A DNA stretch of 20,872 bases from JAENVT01 sp031412355 (GCA_031412355.1 JANOCR010000104.1:1-20872); one strand, 5' to 3'; shown: positions 7,900 through 15,248, numbered from the stretch's first letter. Notes: a model not told the origin generated them from the letters alone. Made by a program: numbers and translations.

Positions 7900-8838
7900 T
7901 CAGCTTTTACGGCGGCGAATCTCGGCGATGATGGCCGGCACGACCTGATGCAGGTCGCCGATCACTGCGTAGTCGGCCTTGGTGACCATGTTGGCTTCTG
8001 GATCGGTGTTGATCGCCAGGATCTTCTTCGACGCCATCGCCCCGACCCAGTGCTGGATCGCCCCGGAGATACCGCACGCGATGTAGATGTCGGGGGCGAT
8101 GCGTGTGCCCGTCTGGCCGACCTGATCGGTGTGGTTGCGCCACCCGAGGTTGGTCACCGCCCGGCTGCAGCCGACCACACCCCCGAGGGCGGAGGCAAGC
8201 TCCTGCAAAGGCGCGAACCCATCGGCGGACCCGACGCCGCGTCCGCCACTGACGACCACCGGCGCAGTCGACAACGTGACACCGGCAGCGCGTTCGACCC
8301 GCTCGCGGATGATGGTGCGATCGAGACTGGGATCGAGCGCCACGGTCAGCCGTCTCGGCGTCGCAGTACACGGTGACTCGATGGCGGCGAATGCGTGGTG
8401 CGCGATCGTGACGAGGCGTATTGCAGCGTCGAGCGAGCACCGTTCGAGCAGCGATCCACCCCAGCGGACGCGGATCAACTCGTCGTCTGCGAACTCGATC
8501 ACGTTGGCGACCATCGGCAGGTCCAGGCGTGCGGCCGCGTGAGCCATCACCTCGTTGCCGCGGTCGGTTCCGGTGGCGAGAACGAGCGACGGTTGCAATG
8601 ATTCGACCGCCTGGGCGACAACCTGACCCCAGGCCTCGGGTCCGTAGTCGACGAGCAGATCGTCGTGCACTTGATGCACGGTGGTGGCGCCGAACACACC
8701 GATCTGCTCGACGAGGCCGTCGGCGGCCTTTCCGATGGTCAGGGCATGCGTTTCGCCGAGCTGGTTGGCAGCGGCGAGTGCCTCCCATGTGGCCGGCGAC
8801 ATGGTGCCGCGATCGTGTTCCACGACGACCAGGATCAC
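7900..8838 (-). CDS. etfA: Electron transfer flavoprotein, alpha subunit
   Basis: 312 residues, the usual size for EtfA/FixB. The C-terminal FAD domain (about residues 240-296) is intact: VGQTGTRIAPDIYIACGISG, then AIQHWVGAMASKKILAINTD and PEANMVTKADYAVIGDL, matching the ETF-alpha flavin signature. The N-terminal part (ILVVVEHDRG) is the usual alpha/beta domain. With EtfB it accepts two electrons from flavin dehydrogenases and passes them to ETF:quinone oxidoreductase. The start is GTG 8836-8838, overlapping the etfB TGA by 4 nt (GTGA), so translation is coupled. The gene is third in an operon behind the dimethylglycine dehydrogenase-like gene, its probable electron donor. No long or strong terminator hairpin was found after its stop. 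Confidence 0.95.
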   Translation of the reverse strand: MILVVVEHDRGTMSPATWEALAAANQLGETHALTIGKAADGLVEQIGVFGATTVHQVHDDLLVDYGPEAWGQVVAQAVESLQPSLVLATGTDRGNEVMAHAAARLDLPMVANVIEFADDELIRVRWGGSLLERCSLDAAIRLVTIAHHAFAAIESPCTATPRRLTVALDPSLDRTIIRERVERAAGVTLSTAPVVVSGGRGVGSADGFAPLQELASALGGVVGCSRAVTNLGWRNHTDQVGQTGTRIAPDIYIACGISGAIQHWVGAMASKKILAINTDPEANMVTKADYAVIGDLHQVVPAIIAEIRRRKS

Positions 8839-9602
8839 TTGAGCACGCCGATCTCTTCGAGCATGTCGACGACTGCCACGGCTGCGTCGGGACCGTTGCC
8901 GAGGATGACCGTGGCACTGACCTGTTCGGCCGCCGGCAGCAGAGTGATCATCTGCTGACCTCCGGGTTCGCCGACGGGCGGAACGTGGGCGACGTCGACC
9001 TTCTTCGAAGCAAGGCGGCCCTTCAGCGTGGGATAGCGGGGCAGGTTGATGCCCTCCTTCACTCCCAGCACCGCCGGCATCGGCACTTCGTAGACCTCGA
9101 CACCGACGTCGGCCTCGCGCCGAGCGCGCAGCGTGTCACCCTGCACGTCGATGCCTTTGATGCCGTTGACGATCGGGCGGCCCAACGCATGCGCAACACG
9201 CACGCCTACCTGGAAGCCGCCCGAATCTGCCGACTCGTTTCCGAACAGGATCAAGTCGAAAACGCCATCGGCGGCCTCGAGATCGGCAACGCACGAGGCG
9301 ATCGCGACAGCGGTTCGCTGCGGGTCCCAATCGGACTCGCCGATTGGCAACAACACGGCCTTCGCCACGCCGAGGCTGGCGGCGTAGCGCAACTGCTCGT
9401 CGGCTTCAGGTGGGCCGAGCGTCAACACGGTTGCCTCGCCGCCATGCTGCTCGACCAGTTGCACGGCCTCTTCGACCGCACACTCCTCGTGCGGGCTCAC
9501 CGTGAATCCCAGGAAGGCGGTGTCGATGGCCTGACCGTCGGCGGCGATGTTGATGCGCGCCCCGGGTGCCGGCACTCGCTTCACACAGACGAGGACCCTC
9601 AT
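8835..9602 (-). CDS. etfB: Electron transfer flavoprotein, beta subunit
   Basis: 255 residues. It starts MRVLVCVKRVPAPGARI and carries VSPHEECAVEEAVQL, typical of EtfB/FixA. The C-terminal signature VKEGINLPRYPTLKG (about residues 181-195) followed by RLASKK is the ETF-beta pattern. The reading frame stays open far upstream to 10343, but that extension is antisense-free shadow of the preceding gene. The ATG at 9602 overlaps the dehydrogenase TGA by 4 nt (ATGA) and gives the exact family N-terminus. EtfB forms the heterodimer with EtfA and in ETFs usually binds AMP. The tight coupling to the dehydrogenase suggests an ETF dedicated to methylamine oxidation rather than a housekeeping copy (inference). 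Confidence 0.95.
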   Translation of the reverse strand: MRVLVCVKRVPAPGARINIAADGQAIDTAFLGFTVSPHEECAVEEAVQLVEQHGGEATVLTLGPPEADEQLRYAASLGVAKAVLLPIGESDWDPQRTAVAIASCVADLEAADGVFDLILFGNESADSGGFQVGVRVAHALGRPIVNGIKGIDVQGDTLRARREADVGVEVYEVPMPAVLGVKEGINLPRYPTLKGRLASKKVDVAHVPPVGEPGGQQMITLLPAAEQVSATVILGNGPDAAVAVVDMLEEIGVLK

Positions 9603-12154
9603 GACTTCATGCGTTTGTCGTCGGGGTCGAACAATGGCGTTGCGCCAGCGCGCTCGACCGTCACGGGATAGAGCTCGTTCATGTACATGACCTGCAGCTT
9701 GGTGCCCTCCACGGCGTGCTCCGGTGGCAGGTAAGCCAGCAACAGGTACTTGCCGATCGATGGTCCGGCACCTGCCGTCGTGACACGCGAGACACGTCCT
9801 TTGGAGTCGAGGATCCGTTCGCCGTCGAATGTGAGGATCGGCTCGTTGCCACCTGTGGGGAAGCGGTCGTAGCCCTCGGCGCATTTCTGTGAATCCATCG
9901 ACAGCGTGCACATGATCGCGGCCGGCTTCTCGTCGCGGGCCTTCATGTATGCCTCTTTGCCCATGAAGTCGGCCGACTTGACCTTGGGACGAGCCAGGCC
10001 GGCCTCGACCGGGTTGTACTCGCTCTCCAGCTCGGCGCCCATCAGGCGATAGCCCTTCTCGATGCGGCCCGTCACGGCATACACGCCGATGCCGACGGGA
10101 ATGATCTCGAACTCCTTGCCGGCCTCGGCAACGGTGTCCCACAGGCGAAGGCCGTGCTCCATGTTGGTGTAGATCTCCCAACCGTTCTCGCCGACGTACG
10201 AGATGCGGAACATCGTGCACGGCACGCCGTCGATCAGCACGTCGCGCACCGCGCCGTACGGGAAGCCGGCCTGCGACACGTCGTATGGCTTCGACTGATC
10301 GGTGACGATCTTCGCCAGCGTCTTTTCGGCATTGGGACCCCACACACCGAGGGTGCAGATCCCCTGCGACCGGTCCGTGAACGTGACTGATCCATCGGTC
10401 GGCATGTACCTGCGGAACCAGTAGTTGTCGCGGCCGCCGTCGAACGCACCGGTGATGATGCGGAAGTGGTCGTCGGCCAGTCGTTGGATGGTGAGGTCAC
10501 CACGAAACCCGCCGTGCTGGGTCAGCAGCGGCGTGTAGATGCTGCGACCGACAGCAACGTCGACGTTGTTCACACACATGTACTGCAGGTAGGCCATCGC
10601 ACCGGGCCCGGTGATGTCGAACTCGTTGAACGCGGTGAGATCGACCATGCCGACGCTGTCGCGCATCTGCAGGTGCTCGGCGTTGGTGATGGGGCTCCAC
10701 CATCGAGCGTCCCATTCGTGCTCGCGGGGCTTGCACGCGTCGGGGAACTTGGCCAGGAGGTTGGCGTTGCTCTCGAACCACTGTGGGCGCTCCCAACCGC
10801 GGGCGTCGAAGAACACCGCTCCCAATGCCTCTTCGCGGGCGTAGAACGGGCTGCGGCGCATGCCGCGCTGACTGGCCCACTGCTCGCGTGGATGAACGAT
10901 TCCGTAGGTCTTGTTGAAGTGCTCGGCGCAGCGGGCGAGGATGTGATGCTCGGTCTTCTCGTGCGGGTAGAAGCGGCTGATGTCGGTGCTGTGCGGATCG
11001 CACAGGTGCGGGTAGCCGTAGGTCATCCACTCGGCGACGATCTGGGCGATGCCGGGGCCTTCTTTGATCCACACTGCGGCGGCACTCCACAGGTTGCGCA
11101 CCTCGACGGTCTCGCCCAGCACCGGGTTGGCGTCGGGCGTCAGGCTCAGCAGACCGTTGATCGCGTAGCGGATCTCGGCCTCGCCGAGCATGTCCATCAG
11201 GTCGATGGCCTCTTCGAACTGCTGGTCGAAATCATCGGCGGTGAACGGCAACTCCGTGGGCGACAACGCCGATTCCTCGTTGGACGGGATGTCGTCGGGG
11301 TGCATGAAGATGGGACGGTGGGCGTACGAGCCGACCTCCATCGAACCGGCGGTCTGGCGCTCGTAGCAGAACGTGTCCATGTCGCGCACGATCGGGTAGG
11401 CGACCTCTTTGCCGCTCTGCTGCAGGATGTCGATCGGGCCGACGTCGGCCATCTGGTGCACCGCAGGCGTGAGGGGGATGTTGGCGCCGGCCATCTTGGC
11501 AATGCGCGGGCTCCACACTCCACAGGCAATGGCGACGTACTCGGCCTCGATTCGACCCTTGTTGGTCACGACCGCCGTCACCTTTGGGCCACCGGGGCCG
11601 TCTTCGGTCTCGATGTCGAGCACCTCGGTGTTGGCGAACACCTGCAGCGCGCCCGCATCGACGGCCTCGTTGCGCATCTGCGTGCCGGTCTCTAGGGAGT
11701 CCACGCACGAAACACTTGGTGTGTAGAAGCCGCCGAGCAGGATCTCTTCGTTGATGAACGGGACGAGCTCTTTGATCTCGGCCGGGGTCAACAGGCTGCT
11801 GTCGATGCCCCATGCCTTTGCTGATGTCATGCGGCGCTTGAACTCCTCGAGCCGCTCGGGCTTGCGAGCCACCTCGATGCCACCGGAGGTGTTGTTCAGC
11901 CCGTGGTCGATGTACTGCTGCTGGCTCTCCAGCGTGAGGAACGCCATCTCTTTGTTGTGATCAGTGGGAAAGATGAAGTTCGATGCGTGCCCGGTGGAGC
12001 CGCCAGGGTTTGGCAGCGGGCCCTTGTCGATCTGCACCATGTCAGTCCATCCGAGGCGGCTGAGGTGGCCGACCAGACAGTTGCCGACAATGCCGGCACC
12101 GATGATCACGCACTTCGCGCTGGTCGGAACCGCCTGACTACTTGCGTCGCTCAT
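9599..12154 (-). CDS. Dimethylglycine/sarcosine dehydrogenase-like FAD enzyme with GcvT folate domain
   Basis: 851 residues, the normal length of two-domain dimethylglycine/sarcosine dehydrogenases. Residues 13-375 are the DAO oxidoreductase domain with the dinucleotide loop CVIIGAGIVGNCLV. GGSTGHASN places His56 where dimethylglycine dehydrogenases bind FAD covalently. About 378-433 is the FAO middle domain, 434-715 the GcvT aminomethyltransferase fold (MVDLTAFNEFDITGPGA, ISYVGENGWEIY), and 740-840 the GcvT C-terminal barrel. Family reaction: oxidative N-demethylation of dimethylglycine or sarcosine, with formaldehyde captured on tetrahydrofolate and electrons passed to ETF. The coupled etfBA genes fit a dehydrogenase rather than an oxygen-using oxidase. 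ATG 12154 has GAGGAG 6 nt upstream. Exact substrate is uncertain; a further N-methyl compound is possible. Confidence 0.9.
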   Translation of the reverse strand: MSDASSQAVPTSAKCVIIGAGIVGNCLVGHLSRLGWTDMVQIDKGPLPNPGGSTGHASNFIFPTDHNKEMAFLTLESQQQYIDHGLNNTSGGIEVARKPERLEEFKRRMTSAKAWGIDSSLLTPAEIKELVPFINEEILLGGFYTPSVSCVDSLETGTQMRNEAVDAGALQVFANTEVLDIETEDGPGGPKVTAVVTNKGRIEAEYVAIACGVWSPRIAKMAGANIPLTPAVHQMADVGPIDILQQSGKEVAYPIVRDMDTFCYERQTAGSMEVGSYAHRPIFMHPDDIPSNEESALSPTELPFTADDFDQQFEEAIDLMDMLGEAEIRYAINGLLSLTPDANPVLGETVEVRNLWSAAAVWIKEGPGIAQIVAEWMTYGYPHLCDPHSTDISRFYPHEKTEHHILARCAEHFNKTYGIVHPREQWASQRGMRRSPFYAREEALGAVFFDARGWERPQWFESNANLLAKFPDACKPREHEWDARWWSPITNAEHLQMRDSVGMVDLTAFNEFDITGPGAMAYLQYMCVNNVDVAVGRSIYTPLLTQHGGFRGDLTIQRLADDHFRIITGAFDGGRDNYWFRRYMPTDGSVTFTDRSQGICTLGVWGPNAEKTLAKIVTDQSKPYDVSQAGFPYGAVRDVLIDGVPCTMFRISYVGENGWEIYTNMEHGLRLWDTVAEAGKEFEIIPVGIGVYAVTGRIEKGYRLMGAELESEYNPVEAGLARPKVKSADFMGKEAYMKARDEKPAAIMCTLSMDSQKCAEGYDRFPTGGNEPILTFDGERILDSKGRVSRVTTAGAGPSIGKYLLLAYLPPEHAVEGTKLQVMYMNELYPVTVERAGATPLFDPDDKRMKS

Positions 12155-12160
12155 GTCCGT

Positions 12161-12166
12161 CTCCTC
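12161..12166 (-). promoter_or_regulatory. Ribosome binding site of the dehydrogenase-etfBA operon
   Basis: GAGGAG on the minus strand, 6 nt before ATG 12154. Confidence 0.7.
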
Positions 12167-12189
12167 GAAGGCTTGTCATTGCACCGACT

Positions 12190-12212
12190 GTGATATATCT
12201 TTACGATATCAC
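12190..12212. promoter_or_regulatory. Operator-like palindrome between gntR and the dehydrogenase operon
   Basis: Perfect 7-bp inverted repeat, GTGATAT (12190-12196) and ATATCAC (12206-12212), with a 9-bp spacer, inside a markedly AT-rich island. It lies 36 nt upstream of the dehydrogenase ATG and covers the likely GTG start of the GntR gene. GntR/FCD proteins bind short palindromes of this size as dimers, so it is the natural candidate for repression of both divergent genes. TATCGT on the minus strand within it could serve as a -10. Confidence 0.6.
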
Positions 12213-12867
12213 GAACCTATCACTCAGCGAGCAAGCGTTTCAAGCGATCCGCCGGATGATTGTCACGCTCGAGCTCGCCCCGGGTGCAGTCGTGCGCGAC
12301 GACTTGTTGCAGCAGCAGCTCGGGCTCGGGCGCACGCCGATTCGCGAGGCGCTGCAGCGCCTGGTACGCGACCAGTTCGTCACGATCATTCCTCGCCGCG
12401 GCATGTACGTTTCGAGCATCGACGTGGCCGAATTGTCGACGCTCTACGAGACACGCGCCATCCTCGAGCCCTATGTCATGCGCCTGGCCTGCGCCCGCGG
12501 GCGTGCGGGCGACTGGGATGCAATGGCCGCTGCCCTTGCTCGGGCGACGAGCGACAGCACACCGATGCAGTTGCTCGAGATCGACCGCGAGTGCCGCGAG
12601 ATCGTGTGGATCGCCGCCGGCAACCGCTTCCTCACCGCAACCCTCGACATGTTGTACGCCCAGAGCGATCGCCTTTGGCACCTGTACCTGTCCGACGTGT
12701 CCGCCCTTGACCAGGTGATCGACGAGCACCGGGCTATCCACGCCGCGCTGGTCGACGGCGACGGTGAACGTGCCGCGACACTGATCGAATCCCACATGCG
12801 AGCCTTCAACGACAAGATCGGCGACGCCGTCCGTCGCCGTCTCGAATCACCCCTCGCCGGCTTCTGA
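12190..12867 (+). CDS. GntR-family (FadR/FCD) transcriptional regulator
   Basis: 225 residues from GTG 12190. Residues 10-76 form the winged helix: LSLSEQAFQAIRRMI, APGAVVRDDLLQQQLGLGRT, PIREALQRLVRD, then the IIPRRGMYV wing. Residues 80-215 are the all-helical FCD ligand domain. The usual metal ligand pattern D-x3-H is D132-x3-R136 here, while H180 and H202 are kept, so metal binding may be altered. A TTG at 12142 would extend the frame but would overlap the divergent dehydrogenase start and its ribosome site, so I prefer GTG 12190; neither has a strong Shine-Dalgarno. Divergent position and the intervening palindrome indicate local control of the demethylation operon, perhaps also of the Rieske gene. 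Effector unknown, possibly a betaine derivative. Confidence 0.88.
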   Translation: MIYLYDITNLSLSEQAFQAIRRMIVTLELAPGAVVRDDLLQQQLGLGRTPIREALQRLVRDQFVTIIPRRGMYVSSIDVAELSTLYETRAILEPYVMRLACARGRAGDWDAMAAALARATSDSTPMQLLEIDRECREIVWIAAGNRFLTATLDMLYAQSDRLWHLYLSDVSALDQVIDEHRAIHAALVDGDGERAATLIESHMRAFNDKIGDAVRRRLESPLAGF

Positions 12868-12880
12868 ACCCACTGACGGG

Positions 12881-12986
12881 CTGTGAGCCCGATGTCAAGC
12901 CTGGCGCTACACCCGACTCACACCGCCTCCATCGCCCGGTCGCTGTGAGCCCGATATCACAACCTGGAGCGATACCCGACTCACAG
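12881..12986. repeat. Two tandem copies of a ~43-bp imperfectly palindromic repeat
   Basis: Copy 1 (12881-12923) and copy 2 (12943-12986) both begin CTGTGAGCCCGAT and end CCCGACTCACA, with few differences and a 1-nt indel between; starts are 62 nt apart. Copy 2 is closed by the exact inverted ends CTGTGAG/CTCACAG, and its two halves are diverged reverse complements. They fill the 154-nt gap between gntR and the FkbM gene. The pattern suggests a REP/MITE-like dispersed element or a pair of operator/terminator structures; no T-tract follows. Confidence 0.75.
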
Positions 12987-13021
12987 CTGCTCGACCGACG
13001 TGGGTCTGCCAGGATGCGTTC

Positions 13022-13810
13022 ATGGCAGCCAAATCCCGCGGGGTGACCGTCGGCGGGTGCACGTTCAACGTCGTGGCCGGTCACGACACGTTCTGGGACA
13101 CGTGCGAGGCGAGTTGGGAGGCGACCACATTCGAGGTGTTGACGTCGCGCCTGGGCCCCGGGTCGACCTTCATCGACGTCGGGTCGTGGATCGGACCGAT
13201 GACGCTTGTCGCCGCGTCACGTGGAGCACGTGTTGTCGCCTACGAGCCCGACCCGGCCGCGACCGACGAGCTCGCGGCCAACGTTGCTGCGAATCCCGGC
13301 TTCGGGGCACTCGTTTCGATCCAGCCGTTTGCGCTGTGGACGTCGAACGGTCAACGATCGCTGCGCGGCGGCCCTGTCGGTCTGGGCGAGGCCATGTCGA
13401 GCTTCAGTGGTCGGGCCGGGCGAATCGGCTCCATCGATGTCGCCACGATCGACGCCCGGGCAGCAGCCACCTCGTGGCCGGCCGACGCACTGGTGAAGAT
13501 CGACGTCGAGGGCGCCGAGTATCGGCTGATCCCGCGGCTGCGCCCATTTCTGGCTGCTCATCACCCGACCGTGGTGTTGTCGGTCCACGCCTACGACGTG
13601 CGCGCATCGTTGGCCCGTTGGCCGTCACCAGCGCGGCGTGTCGTACACCACGTCCGCCACGCTGCACGCACCGTGACGTTGCTGTGGTCGATTCGCGGCT
13701 ACGAATCGATGCTTGCCAGCGATCACAACCAACCGCAGTGGCACGACGTATCGCGTCGTCAGTTGATGTTGCGGATGTGGGAGCGCGAGCTGCTGCTCGA
13801 GCGAACGTAA
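13022..13810 (+). CDS. FkbM-family SAM-dependent methyltransferase
   Basis: 262 residues. SAM-binding motif I is FIDVGSWIGPMTLVAASRG (DVGSWIG at 52-58), followed by the acidic motif II loop VVAYEPDP (72-78). The FkbM hallmark LVKIDVEGAEYRLIPRL lies at 158-173. Family members mostly O-methylate sugars, polyketides or other small molecules; the substrate here is not apparent. The C-terminal 70 residues are Arg/His-rich. The start ATG 13022 has neither a clear Shine-Dalgarno nor a leaderless -10. The gene ends in TAA at 13808-13810, 10 nt before the Rieske oxygenase start; that TAA lies inside the candidate -10 of the next gene. A role in betaine metabolism is not supported by the sequence itself. 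Confidence 0.88.
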   Translation: MAAKSRGVTVGGCTFNVVAGHDTFWDTCEASWEATTFEVLTSRLGPGSTFIDVGSWIGPMTLVAASRGARVVAYEPDPAATDELAANVAANPGFGALVSIQPFALWTSNGQRSLRGGPVGLGEAMSSFSGRAGRIGSIDVATIDARAAATSWPADALVKIDVEGAEYRLIPRLRPFLAAHHPTVVLSVHAYDVRASLARWPSPARRVVHHVRHAARTVTLLWSIRGYESMLASDHNQPQWHDVSRRQLMLRMWERELLLERT

Positions 13811-13813
13811 TCT
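13808..13813 (+). promoter_or_regulatory. Probable -10 element, leaderless start of Rieske gene
   Basis: TAATCT (TANNNT) ends 7 nt before GTG 13821 and overlaps the stop codon of the FkbM gene. No Shine-Dalgarno is present, so this GTG is probably read from a leaderless mRNA. Confidence 0.5.
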
Positions 13814-13820
13814 CGGTCTC

Positions 13821-14942
13821 GTGGAGCTTCGAGCGATCCCGGACCCGAGTGGAATCAGGCAGGCCAAGACACTTCCTGCGTCGGCATACAGCGACGCCGG
13901 GTTTCACGAAGGCGAACGCGAGGCGATATTCAGGCGCGATTGGTTGTGTGCCGGTGTCGTCGACGACATGCCGACCGCGGGATCGTGGACTGCGCGCACC
14001 ACGGGCGGTCTGCCGGTGCTGTTCGTGCGCGACAAGGACGGCGTGCTGCGAGCTTTTCTCAACGTGTGCCGCCATCGGGCGTCACCTTTGTGCGAAGAGG
14101 GCGAGTCTCACGCCAGCTCACTGATCCGGTGTCCCTACCACTCGTGGCTGTATCAACTCGACGGTTCGCTGGCCCGAGCATCCGGTGTCGGTGACCCGGA
14201 GGGTTTCGACGTAGCGGACTATTCGCTGAAGCCGGTGCAACTCGCCGAATGGCGTCGCCTTGTGTTCGTCTGCTTCGAAGCTGCGGCGCCGCTCGACATC
14301 GGCCGTCTCGGCCGGGCCATCGACGCCTACCCCCTGGAGTCGATGGAACTGGCACTGTCGGACACGAACGATCGGCGGTTCAACTGGAAGGTGTTGCTCG
14401 AGAACTACAGCGAGAACTACCACACGCCATTTGTGCATCCCCAGATCGACACCAGCGCCAGCGAGGACTACCCGATGATCTCCGACGGGATCGCGTTGTA
14501 CGCATGGGACAGGCCATTGCGACCGAACGGCTCGCGAGTCGACGAGATCCGGGCGACGCTGCTGCCCGGCGAACCAGGATGGGAAGAGTTGGCGTCGATA
14601 CCGATGGATGGCCCATACGGGATCGGTGGTTATCTCACGGTGTGGCCGAACCTGATGATGAACGTGTTCCCCGGGGCGTTCCTGGCGATGTGGATGGAGC
14701 CGATCGATGCGACGACCACGAGAGTCGAGCGCCGCCTGTTCGTACGACCCGACATCGACGAAGACATTCGCAAGTCGATCGTCGATGCCCATGGCTTGGT
14801 GCACGGTCAAGACGTCGAGATTTGCAACCGAGTGCAGCGCTCCCACAACGCCGGCGTCGACGCCGACGGTGTGCTGGCGACCGTCGAGGAACGCGGCGTC
14901 TACTTCGTGCACGAACACCTGCGAAATCGGGTAGAGGTATGA
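13821..14942 (+). CDS. Rieske non-heme iron oxygenase, GbcA/choline-monooxygenase/CntA-like
   Basis: 373 residues. The Rieske [2Fe-2S] ligands are C83 and H85 (NVCRHRASPL) and C104 and H107 (RCPYHSW). The mononuclear iron site is ENYSENYHTPFVHP, with H201 and H206; D331 in QDVEICNRVQRS is the likely third ligand. The residue three before H201, which bridges the two iron centres, is E198 rather than the usual Asp. Glu at that place is known in carnitine oxygenase CntA and relatives acting on quaternary ammonium compounds. The likely reaction is oxidative demethylation of glycine betaine to dimethylglycine, or a close analogue, feeding the dehydrogenase upstream. The reductase partner is not in the window. 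Start GTG 13821 is at leaderless distance from TAATCT. The stop overlaps the vapB operator. Confidence 0.88.
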   Translation: MELRAIPDPSGIRQAKTLPASAYSDAGFHEGEREAIFRRDWLCAGVVDDMPTAGSWTARTTGGLPVLFVRDKDGVLRAFLNVCRHRASPLCEEGESHASSLIRCPYHSWLYQLDGSLARASGVGDPEGFDVADYSLKPVQLAEWRRLVFVCFEAAAPLDIGRLGRAIDAYPLESMELALSDTNDRRFNWKVLLENYSENYHTPFVHPQIDTSASEDYPMISDGIALYAWDRPLRPNGSRVDEIRATLLPGEPGWEELASIPMDGPYGIGGYLTVWPNLMMNVFPGAFLAMWMEPIDATTTRVERRLFVRPDIDEDIRKSIVDAHGLVHGQDVEICNRVQRSHNAGVDADGVLATVEERGVYFVHEHLRNRVEV

Positions 14943-14960
14943 TCATACGTATGATATGAT
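14937..14960. promoter_or_regulatory. Operator/promoter of vapBC: overlapping palindromes and triple TATGAT
   Basis: A 12-bp perfect palindrome GTATGATCATAC (14937-14948) overlaps a 14-bp perfect palindrome ATCATACGTATGAT (14942-14955). TATGAT occurs at 14938, 14950 and 14955. The last copy is a near-consensus -10 ending 6 nt before GTG 14967, so the transcript is probably leaderless. Palindromes covering the promoter fit autorepression by a ribbon-helix-helix antitoxin, alone or with toxin. Confidence 0.65.
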
Positions 14961-14966
14961 CCCGGC

Positions 14967-15248
14967 GTGGCTGCCACCCGGATCACGATCACGGTCGATG
15001 AAGACGTCCTCGAAGAACTGAAAAGTCGCGTCGGTCCCGGAGAGGTGTCTAGCTATGTGGTCGAAGCGCTGCGTGCCCGGTTGCGCAAAGACCCCATCCT
15101 TGAATTACTCGACAAGCTCGACGAGATGTACGGGCCACTGACCGACGAAGAGATCGCGGAGGGTGAGCAGTGGCTGAACGAAGCGAACGAACGGTTGTCA
15201 TTGACTCTGGAGCGGTCATCGGACTCGCCCGCAACAACCAAGCCCTGA
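14967..15248 (+). CDS. vapB: Ribbon-helix-helix antitoxin (VapB-like)
   Basis: 93 residues. The N-terminus AATRITITVDEDVLEELKSR has the beta strand and first helix of a CopG/RHH DNA-binding domain, followed by SSYVVEALRARLRKD as the second helix. The acidic C-terminal half (LLDKLDEMYGPLTDEEIAEGE, here spanning residues 48-68) is the expected flexible toxin-neutralising arm. The GTG start lies 6 nt after TATGAT and has no Shine-Dalgarno, suggesting leaderless translation. The gene overlaps vapC by 79 nt, an unusually long overlap; the C-terminal end after about residue 68 is encoded entirely within the toxin reading region. Dimers likely bind the palindromes just upstream and repress the pair. 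Confidence 0.82.
   Translation: MAATRITITVDEDVLEELKSRVGPGEVSSYVVEALRARLRKDPILELLDKLDEMYGPLTDEEIAEGEQWLNEANERLSLTLERSSDSPATTKP
15158..15163 (+). promoter_or_regulatory. Ribosome binding site of vapC
   Basis: GGAGGG inside the vapB coding region, 6 nt before GTG 15170; this decides the toxin start despite the 79-nt overlap. Confidence 0.7.

Noticed and set aside
9603..10343. Upstream extension of the etfB frame
   Set aside because: Extension is Arg-rich shadow of the dehydrogenase gene; the canonical EtfB N-terminus begins at ATG 9602.
10466..11695. 409-codon plus-strand open frame opposite the dehydrogenase
   Set aside because: Complementary to well-conserved DAO/GcvT coding sequence; no motif, low-complexity Val/Gly/Asp/His composition typical of shadow frames.
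12142..12189. TTG-started N-terminal extension of the GntR regulator
   Set aside because: It would overlap the divergent dehydrogenase start and its ribosome site and adds residues not found in the family; kept as a lesser possibility.
12881..12986. CRISPR-like array
   Set aside because: Only two units, palindromic over their whole length with a 19-nt gap; no cas genes.
12806..13084. 92-codon minus-strand frame over the palindromic repeats
   Set aside because: Covers repeats and the ends of two plus-strand genes; product is repeat-encoded with no ribosome site.
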